Below are positions 40,659-47,576 of a stretch of 64,000 nt of DNA, in pieces (positions within the stretch are counted from its first letter, which is position 1; every line of letters starts with the position of its first letter). The position numbers were made by a program, and so were the translations under genes. The notes under the pieces are model-generated. The model made no database searches and had not been told where the DNA came from. It worked only from the letters and a program-made list of their open reading frames with translations. The stretch lies in NCBI GenBank assembly GCA_002702065.1, contig NZXX01000002.1:434001-498000 (forward strand), read 5' to 3'. This stretch comes from Anaerolineaceae bacterium. GTDB taxonomy: Bacteria; Chloroflexota; Anaerolineae; Aggregatilineales; Phototrophicaceae.

Positions 40659-41851
40659 ATGTTCCGGCAACACCGACTGAAACTTCTCGCCTATCTGGCG
40701 CGGCATGGATACTGGCGCTGGTGCCGCTGGTGCTGCTGGGCATCTTGTTGGCGTATCTTGTCATCACTGGAGGTGGCCTGACTGAACTCGCTGGGCCGCC
40801 GGTTGAACAACTCACCATCCAGCGCATCACGTTGCCAGAACCCGGTATGATTCGGGTCGAAGTGGTAAACGATGGGCCACAGCCGGTGACAATCCCGCAG
40901 GTATTGGTGGATGAGGCTTACTGGTCGTTTACGGCTGAACCATCCAACACCATCAACCGGCTGGAACGGGCGGTGTTTACAATCCCGTATCCCTGGGTCG
41001 CTGAGGAAGCGCATGAAGTGGTGTTGATTACATCCCTTGGCACAACTTTTGCCGGTGAGATTGCTGTTGCGGTGCAGACGCCGCAAATATCCGGCGGGTT
41101 GATCGCCCAGTTCGGCCTGGTTGGTATGTATGTGGGAATCGTTCCGGTCTTTCTGGGGATGTTATGGTATCCCTTCATGCGCCGCCTCAGTCGTTCCGCG
41201 ATGAACTTTATCCTTGCGCTGACGGTGGGGCTGCTGGTCTTTCTGGCGGTGGGCACATGGTTGGATGCACAGGAATTTGCGGGTGAACTGCCTGCATTCT
41301 GGCAGGGTGTCCCAATGGTCGCTTTTATCGCTCTGATTGCGCTTGGCACGCTGCTGGTGGTTGGCTCGTTAGGCCGTGGCAGCAAAACAACGCCGCTGGG
41401 GATTGCCTACCGCATTGCGTTAGGTATCGGTCTTCATAATCTCGGCGAAGGTCTGGCGATTGGCGCAGCATTCGCGCAAGGCGAGGCGGCGTTGGGGACC
41501 TTCCTGGTCCTGGGTTTTACGCTGCACAATATCACAGAAGGCGTGGGCATCGCTGCTCCCATTGTGCGGCGTAATCCGGGCCTGAAGCATTTTGCGCTGC
41601 TGCTGTTGCTGGCGGGCGGACCGGCGATTTTGGGTACATGGGTTGGCGGATTTGCATTTAACCCTGTACTGGCGACAATCTTTCTGGCGGTGGGTGTCGG
41701 GGCCATTCTCCAGGTTGTGTGGGAAGTTGGCAAATTGATTGCCCGGTCAGCAGACGAAATCGGTGTGTCGCTGGTCAACTGGGTGAACCTGGCCGGTGTA
41801 ACGGTCGGAATCGCCATCATGTACTTCACGGCGTTCATGGTGAAATTCTAG
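40655..41851 (+). CDS. ZIP family metal permease with N-terminal beta-sandwich extension
   Basis: A 398-residue protein. An N-terminal helix (about 15-38) is followed by a 110-residue exported domain rich in beta strands (IRVEVVNDGPQPVTIPQVLVDEAYWSF), an unusual addition for ZIP. Eight ZIP helices follow. The binuclear metal site is intact: HNLGEGLAIGAAFAQGE in one helix and HNITEGVGIAAPI in the next. ZIPs import zinc, iron or manganese. The coupled multicopper oxidase suggests oxidation before uptake, or a shared copper/iron task. Start is ATG at 40655, overlapping the oxidase stop. Confidence 0.86.
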   Translation: MNVPATPTETSRLSGAAWILALVPLVLLGILLAYLVITGGGLTELAGPPVEQLTIQRITLPEPGMIRVEVVNDGPQPVTIPQVLVDEAYWSFTAEPSNTINRLERAVFTIPYPWVAEEAHEVVLITSLGTTFAGEIAVAVQTPQISGGLIAQFGLVGMYVGIVPVFLGMLWYPFMRRLSRSAMNFILALTVGLLVFLAVGTWLDAQEFAGELPAFWQGVPMVAFIALIALGTLLVVGSLGRGSKTTPLGIAYRIALGIGLHNLGEGLAIGAAFAQGEAALGTFLVLGFTLHNITEGVGIAAPIVRRNPGLKHFALLLLLAGGPAILGTWVGGFAFNPVLATIFLAVGVGAILQVVWEVGKLIARSADEIGVSLVNWVNLAGVTVGIAIMYFTAFMVKF

Positions 41852-41881
41852 CGTTCAGACACGTCAGTCTGGATATTGTGT

Positions 41882-41907
41882 GGGAGGGGCTGGCGCGCCC
41901 TCCCTTT
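41882..41907. terminator. Terminator between convergent ZIP and CARDB genes
   Basis: GGGAGGG (41882-41888) pairs with CCCTCCC (41898-41904), followed by TTT. The stem is symmetric, so it can serve both convergent genes. Confidence 0.65.
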
Positions 41908-41918
41908 GCTGATTGCCC

Positions 41919-43676
41919 TTAATTGAGGAACGTGACTTCGATGTTGTAGTGGATGGTGTAACAGCCGTCCGGGCAGTTGCTGCGCTCGCTGTGATTGCCC
42001 CGGCTCCACTGCTGGCTGCTGGTATAGGTGCGGCGCACAAAACCCATGTCATCATCGCCACCGGTCAGGCCGCCGTCCTCCTCGATGCCGTTGACGAACA
42101 CCACCAGGTCCTGCCCTTCTTCCAGTGTAAGGTCGAATACGCGCCCGATGTTGATCTCGCTGCCCGCGTTCATGCTGCGCGTGCCGGTAGTGGGGAAGCG
42201 TGCCGTCTGCCCGTTCACGTTGAAGTTGAGGATCAGTTCGCCCGCCCCGGTCTCGGCGTCATCATGGATGGTGATGCGCGAGAAATCGACGCGGACACGG
42301 GCGCGGCGCGGTGGTGCCTGCTGTACGGTCACGCTGCGCGAACGGTCGTTGTTGCCTTCATTGCTTTCGGCCACGTTGTTGATCGTATCGACCGTAGCGA
42401 CCGAGTCAAAGCGCCCCACGTCGATATAAGCATGATTAAACGTCAGTGTGGTGGACTGCCCGGCTCCCAGCCGTGCGACGGTTTGTGTCAGGCCGGGGTG
42501 AGTCGCCAGCGGACGCCAGCGCACGATGAAGTTGCGCGCCTCGACACCGCCCTGATTGCGGATGGTCAGGCTGGCCTGCGCGTTCGCCCGCTGTACCGGC
42601 GACGAAGGGGTGATGACCAGATTGGTGATGGTCAGGTCCGCCGGGTCCGGGACGGGGGTGGGCTGCACCAGCCGGATGACCTCGGTCAGTGGGTCACGCT
42701 CCGGATATTCCAGAACCAGGTTGGTACTGCCGCTGCTGCCGGTCAGGTTGGCGACGTTCAGCGCCAGTATGTCATCACTGGCGGCATTGAGGGTGACGAC
42801 CTGATCCGCGATTTTTGCCTGCGGTGGTTCGCCATCCACTCGCAGTTTGCTGCCCCATACCTCGATCTCGCTGGTTTGTCCCAGCAGCACCGTGTCCGGC
42901 AGAATGGCGAGGACGCGCGGCTGGGCGGTGATCGTCTCCAGTCGCTGCTGCAAACCAATACCGGTGGTGGTCATGACGAACACGCGCACGGGCGGGATCA
43001 GCACCAGCGCGCCGAACAATGCAATGTAGCCGACCATCAGCACAAAGCTGAACACGCGCGCGGTCTGGTTGGCGGGCAGGCGTCTGGTAAACAACAGAAA
43101 CACGAAGATGAGCACACCGACGCCCAGCAGCACCAGCGAGAAGATGATGATGGCGTTCGATACGGCCCGGTCCAGCACGAACAGCACCGTTTCCCCGCCG
43201 ACGATGATGACATTCTGAAGGCTTTCCTCCAGTTCGGCTGTGGTGCGGCGGATTTCCAGCCCGGCGTCGCGGATGACGGCTTTGGCTTCGTCGCTGATAA
43301 GCCGGATATCTTCCTGCAACTGCTCATTGACCCGGCCCATAATCGTTTCGATTTCCAGCAGTTTGGCGCGGGTGGCGGCGTCCAGGCTGTCGAGGGTGAC
43401 GTTCAGATTATCCTGATACGTTTGCTCCAGCGTTTCGAGCATCGACGTCAGTTCGCCTTCGAGTTGTTCCAGAATGACGCGGGTTTCGTCACCGGCCAGC
43501 AATATCGCTTCCTGAATTTCGCGTACGGTGTTGGCCCCCAGGCTGAGAAAGTCGCCAATGGTCTGGAGGATGCCAGCCCGTGTGGGGGTGAGGACAGCCA
43601 GTTGAGCAACGACCAGTAACAGCAATACCAGTTTACGTGGTTTTAGAGTGAAATCTATTTGTGTTCGCATCATCAT
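41919..43676 (-). CDS. Membrane-anchored protein with coiled coil and CARDB-type domain
   Basis: A 585-residue protein. An N-terminal signal/anchor helix (about 15-34) is followed by a helical region rich in Glu, Leu and Gln (about 40-175, likely coiled coil), two hydrophobic segments (about 178-205 and 222-245), and then an exported part. Residues about 350-460 match a CARDB domain (DLTITNLVITPSSPVQRANAQASLTIRNQGG...AESNEGNN). The final 120 residues form another beta-rich domain with a Cys pair. CARDB domains act in cell adhesion. Start at one of three ATGs (43676, 43673, 43670); the last has the best distance from GGGGGA. Confidence 0.78.
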   Translation of the reverse strand: MMMRTQIDFTLKPRKLVLLLLVVAQLAVLTPTRAGILQTIGDFLSLGANTVREIQEAILLAGDETRVILEQLEGELTSMLETLEQTYQDNLNVTLDSLDAATRAKLLEIETIMGRVNEQLQEDIRLISDEAKAVIRDAGLEIRRTTAELEESLQNVIIVGGETVLFVLDRAVSNAIIIFSLVLLGVGVLIFVFLLFTRRLPANQTARVFSFVLMVGYIALFGALVLIPPVRVFVMTTTGIGLQQRLETITAQPRVLAILPDTVLLGQTSEIEVWGSKLRVDGEPPQAKIADQVVTLNAASDDILALNVANLTGSSGSTNLVLEYPERDPLTEVIRLVQPTPVPDPADLTITNLVITPSSPVQRANAQASLTIRNQGGVEARNFIVRWRPLATHPGLTQTVARLGAGQSTTLTFNHAYIDVGRFDSVATVDTINNVAESNEGNNDRSRSVTVQQAPPRRARVRVDFSRITIHDDAETGAGELILNFNVNGQTARFPTTGTRSMNAGSEINIGRVFDLTLEEGQDLVVFVNGIEEDGGLTGGDDDMGFVRRTYTSSQQWSRGNHSERSNCPDGCYTIHYNIEVTFLN

Positions 43677-43760
43677 TCCCCCAGAATGATTCTCATCTGA
43701 ACATCAGCATAAAATATGACCGCCTAGAAAACGCAGACTCATTTGGTGCCACCCAACCGG

Positions 43761-43790
43761 TTGACTCGTGATAAATTTTCCTGCTACAAT
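43761..43790 (+). promoter_or_regulatory. Promoter of the ABC-F leader
   Basis: TTGACT (43761-43766), 18 bases, TACAAT (43785-43790). Transcription would start about 43797, so the leader is about 225 bases long and the first ATG (43798) is at its very 5' end. Confidence 0.65.
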
Positions 43791-43797
43791 GCGGGCT

Positions 43798-43884
43798 ATG
43801 ATTTACATCAGCGGCCATACCATCACTTCATTTGCACTGCTCGCCTCTATGATCGAGCGGCCCAGGGAGAGATGCGCCTGTTGA
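43798..43884 (+). CDS. Leader ORF A (28 codons) before the ABC-F gene
   Basis: ATG at 43798 to TGA at 43882-43884 encodes MIYISGHTITSFALLASMIE and eight more residues. The ATG coincides with the predicted transcription start, so it would be a leaderless message. It is too short to recognise. It may be non-coding; it is listed because a short ORF in an ABC-F leader often serves as an antibiotic sensor. Confidence 0.3.
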   Translation: MIYISGHTITSFALLASMIERPRERCAC

Positions 43885-43895
43885 CCGCTTTGTAA
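43872..43895 (+). CDS. Leader ORF B, peptide MRLLTAL
   Basis: ATG at 43872, TAA at 43893-43895, with GGGAG at 43865-43869 just 2 bases upstream (closer than ideal). It overlaps the end of leader ORF A in another frame, so ribosomes ending A could restart here. The peptide starts MRL, the same three residues as in the macrolide-stalled MRLR of some erm leaders, but the fourth is Leu instead of Arg. The intrinsic terminator begins 17 bases after its stop. Confidence 0.35.
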   Translation: MRLLTAL

Positions 43896-43912
43896 TGTGA
43901 TTTGTAATGTTT

Positions 43913-43946
43913 ACGGCGATGGGCGTGATGGTCCATCGCCGTTTTT
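43913..43946 (+). terminator. Intrinsic terminator upstream of the ABC-F coding region
   Basis: ACGGCGATGG (43913-43922) and CCATCGCCGT (43933-43942) form a perfect 10-bp stem with a 10-base loop, followed by TTTTT. It lies between the promoter and the ABC-F start codon, so full-length mRNA needs read-through. CGGCGATGG occurs again at 43963-43971 and could pair with the right arm. Confidence 0.85.
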
Positions 43947-44021
43947 GATTCTGCCCGGTTTGCGGCGATGGTGCGTCCGGTCGTCAACCTTATAGCTGGT
44001 ACACTTTTCTACGGAGGAATC

Positions 44022-45677
44022 ATGCACGTTATCAATATCGACCATCTGACCATTAATCATGCCGGGCGCGTCATCTTTGAGGACCTGACGTGGGCGGTGG
44101 GGGACAAGGACCGGGTGGGCCTGGTAGGGCCGAACGGTGCGGGCAAATCCAGTTTGCTGAAGGCCATCATCGGCGAGGTGACGCCAGACAGCGGCTCGAT
44201 TGTCCTGCTGCGCGGTACCAGCACCGGTTATCTGCCGCAGCTGGTGGATCTGCCGCCCAGCCAGACGCTGCTTCAGGCCGCATCGAAACTGCCGCCGGAA
44301 CTGGCCGAAGTCGAAGCGCGCCTCAACCTGTGTCAGGCTCAACTGGCGGACCCGGCTGTTTATAGCAACGACAGCAAATTGACGCGTGTGCTGGAACAGC
44401 AGGAGAAAGCGCTGGCTGAATACGACGCGCTGGATGGCCCGCGGCATGCCAGCCGGGTGCGCGAACTGCTGGCACACCTTGGGTTTGATGAAAACGACTA
44501 TGACCTGCCGACAGAATCGCTCAGCGGCGGTCAGAAAAAGCTGGTGCTGCTGGTTCGGTTGGCGGCGGCTGTGCCGGCGGTGCTGCTGCTCGATGAGCCG
44601 GATAATCACCTTGACCTGGATGCGAAGCGCCGCCTCGAATCGTTCATTCAGAATTACCCCGGCGCGGTGGTCATCGTGTCGCACGACCGCTACCTGCTGG
44701 ATGAAGTCGTGACGCACGTTGCCGAACTGGAAGACGGCAAGCTCACCAGTTATGCCGGCAATTACACTGCCTATGCCACCGAACGCGAGCTGCGCCGCCT
44801 CAAACAGCAGCAGATGTATGTCGCGCAGCAGAAGCGCATCCAGCAGATCGAGGCCGCCATTCACGAGTGGGAGATGAAAGCCCGCGCCGACCTGAACGAA
44901 CGTCACGCCCGGCAGGCGCGCAGCCGCCGCAAGATGCTGGATCGCATGGAAGAACGGGGCGATGTGATCGACAAGGTTGTGGAACGCCGCACGATGGAAG
45001 CCCAGTTCGATGGCTGGCGCGGCAGCACCAAGGCGCTCGAACTGATCGAGCTGGCCATGGGCTTTGGCGACGACCTGCTGTTTCTGGATTTGAACTTCCT
45101 GCTGCGGCATGGTGAACGCGTCGGGTTAATTGGCCCGAACGGCGCTGGCAAGTCGGTGCTGTTCCGGCTGATTCTGGGGCGGATGCAGCCGCTGGAAGGC
45201 CGTATCAAAACCGGACCCAGCACGCGCATCGGTTATTATTCGCAGGAACATGAAACCCTGAGTGATTGGCTGGACCGTACGCCGCTGGACCGGGTGCGCG
45301 ATGTGCGCCCTATGCCGGAGGGCGAGGCCGTCGCTTTCCTGCTCAAGTTTCAGTTTAAGTACGAGCAACTTCGCCTGCCGATTCGTGCGCTGAGCGGCGG
45401 GGAACGCAGCCGGTTGCAGCTGGCCGTGCTGATGCAGGAACGGCCCAACCTGCTGCTGCTGGATGAGCCAACCAATAATCTGGATATTCCGTCGACCGAG
45501 GCGCTCGAAAGTGCGCTGGAAGATTTTGACGGCGCTATCCTGACAATTTCGCACGATCGCTATTTTCTGGACCGGACGGTGGATCGGGTCGTCGAACTGG
45601 ATGATGGCGCCCTCAGCAGCTTTCCCGGCGGTTACAGCGATTATCTGCTGGCGACCGGGCGGGTTGCGTCACTTTAA
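44022..45677 (+). CDS. ABC-F family ribosome-associated ATPase
   Basis: A 551-residue soluble protein with two ABC domains in one chain and no membrane segment. Walker A is GPNGAGKS in both halves (36-43 and about 378-385); signatures LSGGQKK and LSGGERS; Walker B LLLDEPDNHLD and LLLDEPTNNLD. The linker between them carries the basic helix typical of the P-site-tRNA-interaction motif (ERHARQARSRRKMLDRME). ABC-F proteins act on the ribosomal E site in translation control or antibiotic protection. Start is ATG at 44022, six bases after GGAGG (44013-44017). The leader with terminator supports a regulated, possibly resistance-type, member; the sequence alone cannot decide. Confidence 0.9.
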   Translation: MHVINIDHLTINHAGRVIFEDLTWAVGDKDRVGLVGPNGAGKSSLLKAIIGEVTPDSGSIVLLRGTSTGYLPQLVDLPPSQTLLQAASKLPPELAEVEARLNLCQAQLADPAVYSNDSKLTRVLEQQEKALAEYDALDGPRHASRVRELLAHLGFDENDYDLPTESLSGGQKKLVLLVRLAAAVPAVLLLDEPDNHLDLDAKRRLESFIQNYPGAVVIVSHDRYLLDEVVTHVAELEDGKLTSYAGNYTAYATERELRRLKQQQMYVAQQKRIQQIEAAIHEWEMKARADLNERHARQARSRRKMLDRMEERGDVIDKVVERRTMEAQFDGWRGSTKALELIELAMGFGDDLLFLDLNFLLRHGERVGLIGPNGAGKSVLFRLILGRMQPLEGRIKTGPSTRIGYYSQEHETLSDWLDRTPLDRVRDVRPMPEGEAVAFLLKFQFKYEQLRLPIRALSGGERSRLQLAVLMQERPNLLLLDEPTNNLDIPSTEALESALEDFDGAILTISHDRYFLDRTVDRVVELDDGALSSFPGGYSDYLLATGRVASL

Positions 45678-45686
45678 GAAAGGCTT

Positions 45687-45717
45687 AAGAGTGCAGGTGT
45701 AAGACTGCACTCTTTTT
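45687..45717 (+). terminator. Rho-independent terminator after the ABC-F gene
   Basis: AAGAGTGCAG (45687-45696) pairs with CTGCACTCTT (45705-45714), an 8-base loop, then TTT. Perfect 10-bp stem. Confidence 0.85.
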
Positions 45718-45803
45718 GGTTTTCATTTACTTTTTACACTTTGTCGATTCTTGGAATCCCGATCTCCCGCTAAAATAGTTAGGATATGAAATCGGGAGAA
45801 ACA

Positions 45804-47576
45804 ATGGATCTGCAATTCAATCCTTATTCAATTCCAATGTTTGCCAGCAGCATATTCCTGTTTGTGATGGCATTCATTGTCTACCGGCAAACCATTGGGC
45901 CGGTGGTGCAGCTGTTTATGTTTTTTGTCATCTCTGTCGCTGCACAAAACTTTGCGTATGGGGTCGAACTGGTCGTCGCTGATTTTGCCAGCATTATGAC
46001 GTGGGTGAAAATTGAGTACATCTTTCGCTATATCCCCACGCTGTGGCTGTTCTTTGTGTTGGCCTATACCGGGCAAGAGTACTGGATTACCCGTCGCAAT
46101 GTCCTCATTCTGTCGCTGGTCTGTCTCATCTGGACACTGATGGCCTGGACCAATGAGTATCATTTTCTGAATTGGGCGACCGTGGGTACGGAAATCATTG
46201 AGGATTACGTGCTGTTTCAGCGGACATATGGCATCGGGTTTTACGTCTCGCTCATTTACGACTATGGGGTGACGGTCGTCGCAACGATCATTCTGGTCAC
46301 GGCGATCCGGCGTTCGCCGACCGAGTATCGTGGTCAGATCAAATGGCTGCTGCTGGGTGTGACCATGCCCTTCATCGGCAGCATCCTGACGACCATTGAT
46401 CTTACCCCTATCCCCAACCTCGATCTGGTGCCATTTGGTTATGCGCTGATCTGCCTGCCGCTGGGCTGGACCCTGGGGCGGCAGCACCTGCTGGATATTA
46501 CCCCGATGGCCCAGCGCGAGGTTATCCAGAGTATTCCGGACGCAGTGCTGGTGATGGATTCCGCGCGAAAAATTGTCAATGCCAACCCGGCTGCGGTGGA
46601 ACTGGCCAGTCGTTCAAGCGACGACAAACTGGTAGGCCGCACGCTGGCAGATGCTTTTCCTGCCCATCAGAATGAGCTGGATTATCTGCTGCGCACCGAG
46701 ACAACCTTTAGCGAACTGATGATTGAAAAGGGCGGTATTGCCCGTTATTTCGAGCCGCGTGTTTCAAAGCTCGATGATCATCTGGGCAAGTTGTGTGGTT
46801 ACGTCATCGTGCTGCGTGATGTGACAGGCCGCAAACGCGCTGAGGAAATTATCGGGCAGAATGCTACCCAGCTCGAAGCGCGCAACCGTGAACTGGACTC
46901 GTTCAGTCATACGATTGCGCATGACCTCAAGACTCCATTGAGCCACATTGTCGGGTTTGGGCAGCTGCTGCTCGAAACAGCCGAGTTCAACACCGAGGAT
47001 GATCGCGACAGCTTGCGGCGGATGGTGCAGGCCGGGTTCAAAATGACGGAGATGGTCGATGGTTTGCTGATGCTGGCCCAACTGCGCGACTCCCAACCGG
47101 TGAACCAGCCTGTCGACATGAATGTGGTCGTTGCAGACGCGGTTCAGCGTTACCAGCTGGAACTGGACGACAAGCAGTTTAAGGTTCATGTCGATGCCGG
47201 TCTACCGGTTGCTTACGGCCAGAGCCTGTGGCTGGAAGAAGTCTTCGCGAACCTGATCAGTAATGCGATTAAATATGTTGGTCGCGACAACAAGACGCCA
47301 CAATTGTATATCCGGGGAATCCCGCAGGCCGATATGATTCGCTATGAAGTTTCGGATAATGGTGTCGGCATCAGCGAAGAAAATCGTGCGGCACTATTCG
47401 ACATGTTTTCGCGCTTTCATCATGGCGAGGCAAGTGGGCTGGGGCTTGGATTGTCGATTGTGCTGAACATCGTTACCAAACTTGGCGGACAGGTGGGTGT
47501 GGAAAGCACGCCCCAAAAAGGCAGCACCTTCTGGTTTACCGTTCCAGCTGTGCCGGAACAAAAAGCGGTCAGCTAG
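45804..47576 (+). CDS. Membrane sensor histidine kinase with 7TM N-terminal region and PAS domain
   Basis: A 590-residue kinase. Residues 1-220 contain seven hydrophobic helices resembling the histidine-kinase N-terminal 7TM region; a PAS domain follows (about 240-355, SIPDAVLVMDSARKIVNANPAA). HisKA has SHTIAHDLKTPLSH with the phospho-accepting His, and the HATPase has N box NLISNAIKYV, G1 DNGVGIS and G2 GLGLGLSIV. No response regulator is adjacent. Start is the ATG at 45804 with GGGAGA (45793-45798); an upstream in-frame ATG at 45786 lacks such a site. The gene ends 8 bases inside the convergent kinase gene. Confidence 0.87.
   Translation: MDLQFNPYSIPMFASSIFLFVMAFIVYRQTIGPVVQLFMFFVISVAAQNFAYGVELVVADFASIMTWVKIEYIFRYIPTLWLFFVLAYTGQEYWITRRNVLILSLVCLIWTLMAWTNEYHFLNWATVGTEIIEDYVLFQRTYGIGFYVSLIYDYGVTVVATIILVTAIRRSPTEYRGQIKWLLLGVTMPFIGSILTTIDLTPIPNLDLVPFGYALICLPLGWTLGRQHLLDITPMAQREVIQSIPDAVLVMDSARKIVNANPAAVELASRSSDDKLVGRTLADAFPAHQNELDYLLRTETTFSELMIEKGGIARYFEPRVSKLDDHLGKLCGYVIVLRDVTGRKRAEEIIGQNATQLEARNRELDSFSHTIAHDLKTPLSHIVGFGQLLLETAEFNTEDDRDSLRRMVQAGFKMTEMVDGLLMLAQLRDSQPVNQPVDMNVVVADAVQRYQLELDDKQFKVHVDAGLPVAYGQSLWLEEVFANLISNAIKYVGRDNKTPQLYIRGIPQADMIRYEVSDNGVGISEENRAALFDMFSRFHHGEASGLGLGLSIVLNIVTKLGGQVGVESTPQKGSTFWFTVPAVPEQKAVS

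Noticed and set aside
41913..43619. 568-residue open frame antisense to the CARDB protein
   Set aside because: Low-complexity His/Asp/Gln-rich translation without domain; the minus-strand gene has a signal helix and a clear CARDB domain.
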